From a virus: 24,746 nucleotides of DNA. This document shows positions 14,210-20,921 of the stretch, piece by piece; the first letter of the stretch is position 1; each line of letters starts with the position of its first letter. The stretch covers positions 1-24,746 of IMG/VR virus record IMGVR_UViG_3300036846_000707, one strand, 5' to 3'. The notes under the pieces are model-generated. The model saw nothing but the letters and a program-made list of their open reading frames with translations, was not told where the DNA came from and made no database searches. The translations under genes were made by a program, and so were the position numbers.

Positions 14210-14455
14210 ATGGCTACAGATGAAATTCTGATGGTGAATCGCATCGGTCGTGCAGATGGAGATTATGGCTGCTACTGCCCTCACTGCGGGGAGCCAATGT
14301 TCTTCAGCGAAGATGATCTGGATGATGTTCGCGGTTCCCAATACCAGCACACTTGCGTGTTAAGCATCAGAACGGGCGAACGTTGTGATGGCTGGATAGA
14401 AGTTTCAACCGGCGCGAAGGTCTCCAAAATTATGTTTGACCAGGGCGAGGACTAA
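14210..14455 (+). CDS. Hypothetical zinc-ribbon protein (81 aa)
   Basis: MATDEILMVNRIGRADGDYG with CYCPHCGEPM and a second pair of cysteines further on (HTC and RC), suggesting one zinc ribbon. The start follows AGGGAGAG. Small phage early protein; partner unknown. Confidence 0.72.
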   Translation: MATDEILMVNRIGRADGDYGCYCPHCGEPMFFSEDDLDDVRGSQYQHTCVLSIRTGERCDGWIEVSTGAKVSKIMFDQGED

Positions 14456-14458
14456 CCC

Positions 14459-14890
14459 ATGAGTACTATTACCAGAGAATGGCTGCAGAAGACTATCGCT
14501 GAGTTTGAGACCACTTGCGACGAGATCCCATTCGGGATGGATGATGACGACGCGAAGATTCTGCAGGTGTTGAAATCGCAGCTAGCATCGCTAGAAGCTT
14601 CCCCTGATTACTATGTTGTCGTGACTAGCGTTGGAGTTTGGCAGAGTTTCTGCAAAACCAGAGCAGAGGCAGAGTGTTTTATATCGAAACCGTACAACCC
14701 AGGTTACTCGATTCTTGAGATATACACTGGCCAGCCCGCTCCGGGCATTGGTGTGGGCGAACTGACTATGTTGGTTAAGCGATTAGCCTTCTCTCTTAGA
14801 AACGCCAAACCAGACAGCAAATTACCCAAAGACGCGATGTCCTATCTGAGCAAAAAAGGGCTGATAAGCGTCGCGGATGTACTGCGATAA
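14459..14890 (+). CDS. Ea22-like phage early protein (143 aa)
   Basis: MSTITREWLQKTIAEFETTC. The opening ITREWLQ..I..E matches the variable early-region proteins of lambdoid phages usually annotated as Ea22-like or Eaa-like. A middle segment YYVVVTSVGVWQSFCKTRAEA looks like a small beta-alpha domain. It follows the previous gene by 3 bases. Role unknown. Confidence 0.7.
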   Translation: MSTITREWLQKTIAEFETTCDEIPFGMDDDDAKILQVLKSQLASLEASPDYYVVVTSVGVWQSFCKTRAEAECFISKPYNPGYSILEIYTGQPAPGIGVGELTMLVKRLAFSLRNAKPDSKLPKDAMSYLSKKGLISVADVLR

Positions 14891-14915
14891 GCAACCCGTT
14901 ACCAGGAATCAGCGA

Positions 14916-15053
14916 ATGAAAACAAAACGTAAATCGGCGGTAGAAATACTGGTCAGACAAGAAGACTTTGCGCTGGATCATACTGTCTGCAGCAGAAGTT
15001 TGCGACTTTTGGCAGCCCAAAAGTTTCTTAATGTTTCTTACGGAGTGAGTTGA
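14916..15053 (+). CDS. Hypothetical 45-aa protein
   Basis: MKTKRKSAVEILVRQEDFAL, ending KFLNVSYGVS. It is short and basic at the start. AGGAA precedes the ATG, and the stop overlaps the next start as TGATG, so it sits well in the operon. Likely translated; function unknown. Confidence 0.5.
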   Translation: MKTKRKSAVEILVRQEDFALDHTVCSRSLRLLAAQKFLNVSYGVS

Positions 15054-15394
15054 TGGCACAGAAACCAGCACTGACAGCAGCACAGAGACAGAAGCTGCGC
15101 CGCGAGCGCTTGAAAGAGAACGGCACCCGCAGGCGGGATTGGATTCTGGAGCCTGAAGAACTGCGAATGCTCAGCGAAATCTGCAAGCAGCGTAGGCCCG
15201 ATCGGCCAGCTTACTCCGAAAACGAAGTTATTGGGCTTTTGATCCGCAAAGACTACAAAGCGTTGCAGAAATCGCTAGCGGCAACATGTAACAGCTGCGG
15301 AAAACCTCTGTCTGAGGTTTCTGCGTGCTCATTCGACGGTCAGAGCGACTGCATGTTAACTACCGCCAGATTGAAGCTGGCCATTAAACCGTGA
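15053..15394 (+). CDS. Hypothetical basic protein with C-terminal zinc finger (113 aa)
   Basis: MAQKPALTAAQRQKLRRERL, a strongly basic helical N-terminus, then a middle helix and CNSCGKPLSEVSAC near the C-terminus. The first half is typical of small phage DNA-binding proteins; the CxxC pair suggests a zinc site. Start in a TGATG overlap with GGAGTGAG before it. Function not established. Confidence 0.7.
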   Translation: MAQKPALTAAQRQKLRRERLKENGTRRRDWILEPEELRMLSEICKQRRPDRPAYSENEVIGLLIRKDYKALQKSLAATCNSCGKPLSEVSACSFDGQSDCMLTTARLKLAIKP

Positions 15395-15403
15395 CTGGTC
15401 ACG
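15390..15403. repeat. Dispersed palindrome CGTGACNNGTCACG, copy 3
   Basis: CGTGACTGGTCACG spans the stop codon of the preceding gene, just before the winged-helix gene start. Identical to the copy at 9864. Confidence 0.58.
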
Positions 15404-15412
15404 AGGTGAAAA

Positions 15413-15634
15413 ATGGACAAGAAAGTTTTGCTTCTTGAAAAGCTTCATCAACGAACTAATGCCAGTTTAGCGAGTGGCGGGGATGGTTTCGTTTTTGCGT
15501 CAATGCTTTCACTTGATGTGGGCCTGAACACACGGACCGTTCGGGGAATTCTGGATGCCGCAGTTGTTGGTGGTGTTCTTGAACGAAGGGAGCGAGGTAC
15601 AGGCAGAGCTCATAAGTACCGGACAATTCAGTGA
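15413..15634 (+). CDS. Small winged-helix-like protein (73 aa)
   Basis: MDKKVLLLEKLHQRTNASLA. The order helix, helix, RTVRGILDAAVVGGVLERRE then a beta wing (GTGRAHKYRTI) resembles small winged-helix DNA-binding proteins. GAGG lies about 7 bases upstream of the ATG. A related layout is seen in the 75-aa gene at 16989. Possible regulator; target unknown. Confidence 0.65.
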   Translation: MDKKVLLLEKLHQRTNASLASGGDGFVFASMLSLDVGLNTRTVRGILDAAVVGGVLERRERGTGRAHKYRTIQ

Positions 15635-15661
15635 AATTAATCAAAAATTTACTGAATTGTG
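15624..15661. other. Long hairpin between the early operon and the SOS gene
   Basis: ACAATTCAGT (15624-15633) pairs with ACTGAATTGT (15652-15661), continued by AAAT/ATTT with one bulged G. No T run follows. ACAATTCA recurs at 15730-15737 just after the start of the next gene and could pair with the right arm in a read-through transcript. Confidence 0.45.
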
Positions 15662-15683
15662 GCTGTATCATTTGCGGAAAAGC

Positions 15684-15699
15684 CTGTAATTTTATACAG
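15684..15699 (+). promoter_or_regulatory. LexA box and promoter of the antC candidate
   Basis: CTGTAATTTTATACAG is a perfect CTGT-N8-ACAG LexA operator. It overlaps -10-like hexamers TATACA (15693-15698) and TATAAA (15700-15705), with TTTGCG (15671-15676) as a -35, so LexA should repress the gene that follows. Confidence 0.8.
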
Positions 15700-15722
15700 T
15701 ATAAATAACGTTGGTAGAATAA

Positions 15723-15953
15723 ATGGTAGACAATTCAATGGCAGCTACAGTCGTATCAAGTTGTGAAAGACTCAATGCCCAGCTGAGTGATCTAGATGCT
15801 GTTCTGGACATGGTATCAGTAGCGATGGCATCTCCGGAAGCCAGCTTACACATGGAAGAAGCCACGCGTCTCATTTGCATGTCGCGCCGGATGGTGCAGA
15901 AGTGCAGAGCTATGGCCAAAGTTGATGGCCATAGCAGCCAACCTCTTAGATAA
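15723..15953 (+). CDS. antC: Probable SOS-induced antirepressor AntC
   Basis: A 76-aa soluble helical protein, MVDNSMAATVVSSCERLNAQ with a long central helix and a basic C-terminus. A LexA box lies 24-39 bp upstream and a strong terminator directly follows, making it a single-gene SOS unit. In N15 induction depends on AntC, a small LexA-controlled protein that inactivates the CB repressor; the non-cleavable look of CB here requires such a partner. I assign it by context and regulation, not by sequence recall. ATG at 15738 is an alternative start; neither has a good ribosome-binding site. Confidence 0.65.
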   Translation: MVDNSMAATVVSSCERLNAQLSDLDAVLDMVSVAMASPEASLHMEEATRLICMSRRMVQKCRAMAKVDGHSSQPLR

Positions 15954-15955
15954 GG

Positions 15956-15989
15956 AAAAAGGTGAGGTAGTCCCTCACCTTTTTCTTTC
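15956..15989. terminator. Bidirectional terminator between antC and the toxin-antitoxin pair
   Basis: A 12-bp perfect stem AAAAAGGTGAGG / CCTCACCTTTTT with loop TAGTC. It serves the plus-strand antC transcript and the minus-strand TA operon. Confidence 0.85.
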
Positions 15990-16277
15990 TTAGTAGATGG
16001 CCTGAATATTGATATTAGCCCCGCATGCCTGGGCATATTTATTCAGGGTCTTCATACTTGCCCCAAGTGGGTTCCCTTCGAGGCGGCTAATTGCAGATGG
16101 GGGTATCCCCATTCTTTCAGCCAAGGCCGATTTAGTTAAACCGGCCTTTTCTCTCATCTCGTACAGCATTTCTAACAGGGCCAGCTCTCTATCTGCGTCC
16201 TGGTATCCCCGGATTGCCTCCGGGGTGTTGAGCAGCTTTTCCTTAACCTGGTTAAACGGGATGCCTTTCACTTTCAT
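15990..16277 (-). CDS. HigA-like antitoxin (XRE family)
   Basis: A 95-aa protein with an N-terminal toxin-binding region and an XRE helix-turn-helix at about residues 46-72 (LTKSALAERMGIPPSAISRLE). It corresponds to N15 gp48. It is second in the operon, its ATG overlapping the toxin stop by one base, the toxin-first order typical of HigBA. It should neutralise the toxin and repress the operon promoter near 16600. Confidence 0.85.
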   Translation of the reverse strand: MKVKGIPFNQVKEKLLNTPEAIRGYQDADRELALLEMLYEMREKAGLTKSALAERMGIPPSAISRLEGNPLGASMKTLNKYAQACGANINIQAIY

Positions 16278-16588
16278 TAGCTCATCTCCTTCAGGCGCGT
16301 TCTCGCGATTTCTATGGCCCCTGCAGGGGTTTTTTGTGTCTTCTTAACAAATGCATGCAACAGGTAAATTTCGTGGCCTACGGCGTATGCATACAGCGTT
16401 CTGGCTATGTTCTTATCTCCAACCCTTAACTCAAAAAGGCCACCGCCAATGACGCGGCTATGAGGCATTTTTAGTTTATTCCCTTCACTTTCCAGTCTTT
16501 CGATCAGCCGAGTCATGCGACCACGTAGCTCATCAGGTAGTTCTTGTAGCTCATCCAGCGCTGCCGGGTGGGTTAACACGTTAAACAT
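16277..16588 (-). CDS. HigB/Gp49-like toxin (RelE superfamily)
   Basis: A 103-aa member of the phage-derived Gp49-like family, which is named for the N15 protein: ALDELQELPDELRGRM, then GGGLFELRVGDKNIARTLYA and LLHAFVKKTQKTP, where the Arg and the KKT..TP region are the usual RelE-fold active-site area. Related toxins cut mRNA on the ribosome. The start at 16588 is preceded by AGGAGG with 7 bases spacing; a longer frame to 16654 lacks such support. Probable role: plasmid maintenance or phage exclusion. Confidence 0.87.
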   Translation of the reverse strand: MFNVLTHPAALDELQELPDELRGRMTRLIERLESEGNKLKMPHSRVIGGGLFELRVGDKNIARTLYAYAVGHEIYLLHAFVKKTQKTPAGAIEIARTRLKEMS

Positions 16589-16755
16589 AGTATAGCCTCC
16601 TGATACGTATAAATATACCAAAAGTGGAAATTTAACACAATAATTAAATTTCACTAAAAAGTGAAAAATAACACTGGATGTGTTTATTGGGCAGAGTTAC
16701 AGTTCGTGTCGTTGAGAGGGGAAAAGTCCCTAACCATATGAATCTGGGGTTGATT

Positions 16756-16977
16756 ATGAATTATCAAGGCAATGAAAACATGCGCAAAGACGCGGCAGAG
16801 ATTTCCAACGAACTTTATGAGTTGTGGCAGAAGGTGAAACGTTTTGAACGCGAATACAGCTACAACAGCAAGGACCTGACCGAACGCCTGGCGGGGCGAC
16901 TTGTAGGCACGATGGAGCCTAAGTTAGCAGAGTTGAATAAGTTTATGGCTGATATTGAATTTCAGTTTGAGGATTGA
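16756..16977 (+). CDS. Hypothetical 73-aa protein
   Basis: MNYQGNENMRKDAAEISNEL, a helical, charged protein with a probable coiled-coil (LWQKVKRFEREYSY, ELNKFMADIEFQFED). GGGG precedes the ATG by 7 bases; the second ATG at 16780 is an alternative. It begins the plus-strand group after the TA pair. Function unknown. Confidence 0.6.
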   Translation: MNYQGNENMRKDAAEISNELYELWQKVKRFEREYSYNSKDLTERLAGRLVGTMEPKLAELNKFMADIEFQFED

Positions 16978-16988
16978 GGGACGAGGCA

Positions 16989-17216
16989 ATGAACGTAAAG
17001 AACATCCGCGAAAACATGACTGAACAGGCTTTAAGCGTTGAAACCGTTATGCGGGGCCACCCCCGCATCTCATTGCAGGCATTAAGCGACGCATGCGCCC
17101 TGAGCATCGTAAAAACGGAATTTATTCTGCAACAGATGGTTTGTTTCGGGGTAGCGCAAAGAGGCGCATTTGGGCGTTATTCGTTAACTCTGGAATATAA
17201 AAACGGTAATTTCTAA
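16989..17216 (+). CDS. Small winged-helix-like protein (75 aa)
   Basis: MNVKNIRENMTEQALSVETV. The stretch ISLQALSDACALSIVKTEFILQ (read as two adjacent helices) followed by a short beta hairpin FGVAQRGAFGRYSLT suggests a winged helix, as in the 73-aa gene at 15413. GAGGG lies 8 bases upstream. Followed directly by centromere site IR3. Confidence 0.62.
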   Translation: MNVKNIRENMTEQALSVETVMRGHPRISLQALSDACALSIVKTEFILQQMVCFGVAQRGAFGRYSLTLEYKNGNF

Positions 17217-17220
17217 AAGT

Positions 17221-17238
17221 GTGCGACCACGGTCGCAC
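17221..17238. promoter_or_regulatory. Centromere-type site IR3 (SopB-binding palindrome)
   Basis: GTGCGACCACGGTCGCAC, 18 bp, with one asymmetric base pair at the centre. Intergenic, just upstream of the candidate late promoter. Confidence 0.85.
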
Positions 17239-17257
17239 AGATTAAAAACGAAAAAGG

Positions 17258-17286
17258 TTGGCAAAACAGGCATTTTTAGGTATCGT
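17258..17286 (+). promoter_or_regulatory. Candidate late promoter (pR'-like)
   Basis: TTGGCA (17258-17263), a 17-bp spacer and TATCGT (17281-17286). The predicted start near 17293 lies about 30 bp before an intrinsic terminator and upstream of the methylase, lysis and terminase genes, the arrangement expected for Q-controlled late transcription. Confidence 0.5.
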
Positions 17287-17385
17287 TTTTCTAAGTTGGG
17301 TTATTTGCGCCTGACTCTCACATAACCGCCTACGTGAAGTGAACCCCGAAAGTTGGACACCCAACGATTAGGGGTTTTCTGTTTT

Positions 17386-17913
17386 ATGGCCAGGAAAAAG
17401 TTCACGCCAGAATTTAAGCAGCAGGTTGTTGCTCATTACCTCAACAGTGATGACGGCGCCAAAGCAACGGCCCGGCGTTTCGGCATTGATCATGGGGCAG
17501 TGCGAAGATAGACGGAACACTGGAAGGTCAGTGGCCAGGCCGGTTTCCTCATCAAAACTGCGCGTTACTCCGCTGCTCATAAAGAATCCGTCGTCCGCTA
17601 TATGTGGGATAACGCCGCTTCGTCCCGTAAGGCCGCAGCTGTTTTTCAGATTGCTGCTGCCTGTACTGTCAGCCGCTGGGAGCGTCTTTATCGTGAGGGG
17701 GGTATTCTGGCCCTTCAGGATAAGCCCCGAGGACGACCCGGAATGTCTGCCAAAAAATCCAAATCAGCACCCGCCCCTGTCGGCCAGCGACCGAATTTTA
17801 CGACCCCGGAAGAGGAGCTGGAGTATCTTCGCGCAGAGAACGCTTACCTAAAAAAGCTGCATGCCTTAATTCAGGAAAAGCAGTTGCAGACGCGGAAGAC
17901 AAAACGCGGATAG
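17386..17913 (+). pseudogene. IS150-group orfA with an in-frame amber codon
   Basis: Reads MARKKFTPEFKQQVVAHYLN through an HTH (AKATARRFGIDHGAVRR) to a TAG at 17509-17511, then continues in the same frame TEHWKVSGQAGF to the normal end TRKTKRG. The family has a conserved Trp here, so TGG has changed to TAG. The remainder holds a second HTH (RKAAAVFQIAAACTVSRWERL) and a leucine-zipper-like end (LEYLRAENAYLKK) before the slippery run of six A and G at 17850-17856. A restart at ATG 17602 would give a 103-aa fragment. Confidence 0.85.
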
Positions 17914-18755
17914 TTTCTGTATTAAGGCCCCTGTATAAACTGTCAGCTCTCCTGCATATCGCCGGTCTGGCGCGCAGCACGTTCTATTATCAGCTGAAAA
18001 TCCGCTGTTGTGATGACCGCCACTCTTCAGTCAGCCAAAGAATAGTGGCCCTGTTCCATTACCATAAAGGACGCTATGGATATCGCCGTATTACGCTGGC
18101 CCTGCGCAATGAAGGGCATGTAATAAACCATAAAACGGTCCGTAAGCTCATGCGGGAACAACAGCTCTCGTCAAATCTGAGGGCTAAAAAGTACAATTCC
18201 TACAAGGGGATATACGGGAAGACAGCGCCCAATGTGCTGCAACGCGACTTCACTGCCGATAAGCCGAAGCAGAAGTGGGTGACGGACGTGACGGAGTTCA
18301 GGGTGGGAAGCAAAAAGCTGTACCTCTCTCCCGTTATGGATCTTTACAACAGTGAGATTATTGCCTGGAATATGGATGAGCATCCCGGCATCGGTCTCGT
18401 GGCAAAAATGCTGGATGATGCGCTGGACGAGCTGAGTTCTGGTGATGGCCCGGTGCTTCACTCAGATCAGGGCTGGCAATATCAGATGGCGGTGTATCAG
18501 GAAAAGCTCTCTTCAAAAGGCCTGACGCAAAGTATGTCACGTAAAGGTAACTGTCTTGATAATGCAGTGATGGAGAATTTTTTTGGGATACTGAAATCAG
18601 AATGTTGGTACTGTGAAGAGTACCGTGATGTGGCTCAGTTAAGAGAAGCAGTGGATGAATACATCCATTACTACAACCATGAACGGATCAAAGCTAAATT
18701 AAATGGCCTGAGTCCGGTACAGTACCGGACTCAGGGAATATCAACCGCCACATAA
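17857..18755 (+). CDS. IS150-group transposase orfB (made by -1 frameshift)
   Basis: In the -1 frame after the AAAAAAG slip site the sequence runs KAVADAEDKTRIVSVLRPLY, then the HTH-21 domain (HYHKGRYGYRRITLALRNEG) and the rve integrase core with DDE residues in WVTDVTEF, LHSDQGWQY and NAVMENFFGILKSE. It has no initiation codon of its own before an internal ATG at 18045, so the active transposase is the OrfAB fusion. The orfA amber codon should block that fusion in a non-suppressor host. Ends ISTAT. Confidence 0.88.
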
Positions 18756-18889
18756 TAAAGTGTCCAACAAATGGGGTTCACTTCATACGGGCGGTTTTTT
18801 TGTGCCTGAAAAAGTGGGCGCGGGACAAGTTGCAGCTCATCCCGCGGTCAACCCATGCCAGAGGTATAGGCTGAACCTAAAGCCCACCC

Positions 18890-18933
18890 GCGATGCGCAT
18901 CGCAGGGGTAGCTTACCCAGGCAGAAATATAAT
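18890..18933 (+). promoter_or_regulatory. Palindromes and -10 box before the methyltransferase gene
   Basis: The stretch between the IS and the methylase holds a perfect 14-bp palindrome GCGATGCGCATCGC (18890-18903), a small hairpin GGGTA/TACCC (18906-18918) and a consensus TATAAT (18928-18933) only 4 bases before the ATG. A promoter there would give a leaderless mRNA, but no good -35 is seen. Confidence 0.4.
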
Positions 18934-18937
18934 AGCT

Positions 18938-20017
18938 ATGTTAAAGACTACACAAATCGACGGAGCGCAGCTCGTTTGCGCAGATTCTCTGCAATTCATC
19001 AAAACCATTCCTGATAATTCCGTAAACCTTATCGCAACTGACCCGCCATATTTTGGCGTGAAGTCGAATGACTGGGATAACCAGTGGGACAGTGATGCGG
19101 ATTTTTTGGGCTGGCTTGATGAGTTTCTGGCGGAATTCTGGAGAATACTGGCACCAAATGGCAGCTTATACATGTTTTCCGGTTCGCGGCTTGCGTCAAA
19201 AATTGAACTGCTTACGCGCGACCGCTTCAATGTCCTGAGCCATATCACATGGGCTAAACCAAGCGGCGTATGGAAACGGCAAAATAAAGCGAGCCTGCGG
19301 GCTTTCTTCCCGGCAACTGAGCGCATCATATTCGCTGAGCATTACGGTGCATCTGGTTATGCAAAAGGTCAGTCAGGATATGCCAGCAAATGCGCTGACC
19401 TGCAGAAAGATATTTTTGCGCCGCTGATTGAATTGTTCGCCAGTGCGCGTCGCCAGCTGGGGATCTCAGCTGCAGACATCAATGCAGCTACAGGGAAAAA
19501 AATGTGTTCGCACTGGTTCTCTGCATCGCAATGGCGGCTTCCGTCTTTGGTTGATTTCCATAAGCTGCAGGCTTTATTCCAGAGAAGAGCAGAGGAAATG
19601 GGTGTTGCTTGCCCTCCTCCGTTTAACGTTGGATATGCTGAACATCAGCAGCACTATGCTGAGCTGAAGCAGAGCTATGAATCTATCAAAGGGCAGTACG
19701 ACGATCTGAAAGCGCAATATGAAAATCTGCGCCGACCGTTCTCAGTGACCGCAGATGTTCCGTATACAGATGTTTGGGCGTTTCCACCGGTACAGTATTA
19801 CCCAGGAAAACATCCGTGCGAGAAGCCAGCTGCGTTGATGGAACACATCATCAGCAGTAGCACTCGCCCTGGAGACGTAGTAGCTGATTTCTTCATGGGA
19901 TCGGGGAGCACAATCAAGGCCGCTCTGAAGCTCGGCAGAAAAGCTATCGGTGTAGAACTTGAAGAAGAACGCTACCTACAGACGGTAGAAGAAGTGAAAA
20001 GCATTACAGCGCTTTAA
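18938..20017 (+). CDS. DNA adenine N6-methyltransferase, beta-class motif order
   Basis: 359 aa. Catalytic motif IV DPPY is at 35-38 (LIATDPPYFG) and the AdoMet motif I DFFMGSGS at 317-324, with the target-recognition region between; this order marks the beta class of N6-adenine or N4-cytosine methylases. The middle contains a heptad-like stretch (YAELKQSYESIKGQ, YDDLKAQYENL, about residues 243-268). No restriction enzyme is next to it, so it is an orphan, probably protecting phage DNA or altering regulation. ATG at 18938 gives a normal N-terminus; no Shine-Dalgarno sequence is visible. N15-type phages carry a methylase in this place. The specificity cannot be read from sequence. Confidence 0.9.
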   Translation: MLKTTQIDGAQLVCADSLQFIKTIPDNSVNLIATDPPYFGVKSNDWDNQWDSDADFLGWLDEFLAEFWRILAPNGSLYMFSGSRLASKIELLTRDRFNVLSHITWAKPSGVWKRQNKASLRAFFPATERIIFAEHYGASGYAKGQSGYASKCADLQKDIFAPLIELFASARRQLGISAADINAATGKKMCSHWFSASQWRLPSLVDFHKLQALFQRRAEEMGVACPPPFNVGYAEHQQHYAELKQSYESIKGQYDDLKAQYENLRRPFSVTADVPYTDVWAFPPVQYYPGKHPCEKPAALMEHIISSSTRPGDVVADFFMGSGSTIKAALKLGRKAIGVELEEERYLQTVEEVKSITAL

Positions 20018-20035
20018 GCGCTCAGTTATGCAACC

Positions 20036-20060
20036 AAACCCGCCATAGAGCGGGTTTTTT
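20036..20060 (+). terminator. Intrinsic terminator after the methyltransferase
   Basis: AAACCCGC / GCGGGTTT stem with loop CATAGA followed by T, 19 bp after the methylase stop and ahead of the lysis cassette. Late transcription must pass it, consistent with Q-modified polymerase. Confidence 0.8.
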
Positions 20061-20131
20061 ATTTCCTGGCTCTGACGCTTTTTTTTGGGGCTAAATTCAA
20101 CACACAGCGCTCCTTATCAGGGGGTGAGGCT

Positions 20132-20401
20132 ATGACCAGAATGAGCACGATTTACAGCAGACTTTCATACGGAACTGGTACGACATTGGCGGGCTGTGGT
20201 GTATCTGCGAAGGCATACGCCGAAAGCTCCAAAACTACAGCCTGGATGATTGCAGATAAAGTCGCAGGCCTGACCTTAAGCGACTGGGCAATTATTGTGG
20301 GTATCACCTGCACCATTATCACTTGCGCCGTTAACTGGTATTACCGGCGTAAAGAAAGGGAGGACCGATTAAATGGCTATCTCTCAAACGCTGAGAAATA
20401 A
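20132..20401 (+). CDS. Pinholin-type holin with dual start
   Basis: 89 aa. The N-terminus MTRMSTIYSRLSYGTGTT parallels phage 21 S (MKSM..AYGTS), including two Met three residues apart with a basic residue between. In S21 the longer form is the antiholin. A weakly hydrophobic first segment (about 14-45, SAR-like) is followed by WAIIVGITCTIITCAVNWYY (about 62-81) and a charged tail RRKEREDR. A pinholin only depolarises the membrane, which fits the SAR endolysin next to it. GGGGTGAGG precedes the first ATG (20132); the second is 20141. It overlaps the endolysin gene. Confidence 0.83.
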   Translation: MTRMSTIYSRLSYGTGTTLAGCGVSAKAYAESSKTTAWMIADKVAGLTLSDWAIIVGITCTIITCAVNWYYRRKEREDRLNGYLSNAEK

Positions 20402-20921
20402 GTTAAGCGCAGTGGTCATCGGGCTTATCGTCGCTGGCGCTTCCGCCCCGACAATTCTCGACCAGTTCCTGAATGAGAAAGAGGGTCACAGTACGACAGC
20501 GTACAAAGATGGCTCCGGTATATGGACGATTTGCCGTGGTGCCACGATGGTCGATGGTAAGCCGGTACTGAATGGCATGAAGCTGACGCAAGCTAAATGC
20601 GATCAGGTCAACGCCATCGAGCGTGATAAAGCCCTGGCGTGGGTTGATCGAAATATCAAAGTACCACTGAGCGAGCCGCAGAAAGCAGGGATAGCCTCAT
20701 TTTGTCCATACAACATTGGTGCAGGTAAATGCCTGCCATCTGGATTTTTGCGTAAGTTGAACGCAGGAGATCGCAAAGGGGCCTGCGCTGAAATCAGGCG
20801 GTGGATATTCGACGGTGGGCGTGATTGTCGGCTGACTAAAGGCGATAAAAATGGCTGTTATGGTCAAGTTGAGCGGCGTGATCAAGAAAGTGCGCTTACA
20901 TGCTGGGAGATAGACCAGTGA
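20373..20921 (+). CDS. SAR endolysin (lysozyme, glycoside hydrolase 24, R21-like)
   Basis: 182 aa. The N-terminal signal-arrest-release segment (LSAVVIGLIVAGASAPTI, about 11-28) exports the enzyme and tethers it inactive until the holin collapses the membrane potential. The catalytic triad follows the T4-lysozyme spacing: E37, D46, T52 (E-8-D-5-T). Several Cys (54, and more near 120-170) may form activating disulfides. AGGGAGGA precedes the ATG, which overlaps the holin 3' end by 29 bases. Cleaves murein between MurNAc and GlcNAc. Confidence 0.93.
   Translation: MAISQTLRNKLSAVVIGLIVAGASAPTILDQFLNEKEGHSTTAYKDGSGIWTICRGATMVDGKPVLNGMKLTQAKCDQVNAIERDKALAWVDRNIKVPLSEPQKAGIASFCPYNIGAGKCLPSGFLRKLNAGDRKGACAEIRRWIFDGGRDCRLTKGDKNGCYGQVERRDQESALTCWEIDQ

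Larger units (their letters stand above)
17335..18785 (+). mobile_element. IS150-group (IS3 family) insertion sequence, 1451 bp
   Basis: The ends are inverted repeats: TGAAGTGAACCCC at the left and its complement at the right, followed inward by TTGGACAC on both sides after a mismatched block. It is flanked by a 4-bp duplication TACG. It carries orfA with an amber codon, an A6G slippery sequence, and orfB with a complete DDE set. Low divergence of the ends and an exact duplication suggest a recent insertion. I cannot name the exact element. Confidence 0.9.
17324..18801 (+). terminator. Intrinsic terminator split by an insertion sequence
   Basis: AACCGCC (17324-17330) and TACG (17331-17334) lie left of the IS; TACG (18786-18789), GGCGGTT (18790-18796) and further T to 18801 lie right. 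Without the IS and one TACG the sequence is a 7-bp stem closed by the very stable C(UACG)G tetraloop and followed by seven T. It is a tR'-like terminator inactivated by insertion. Confidence 0.85.
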
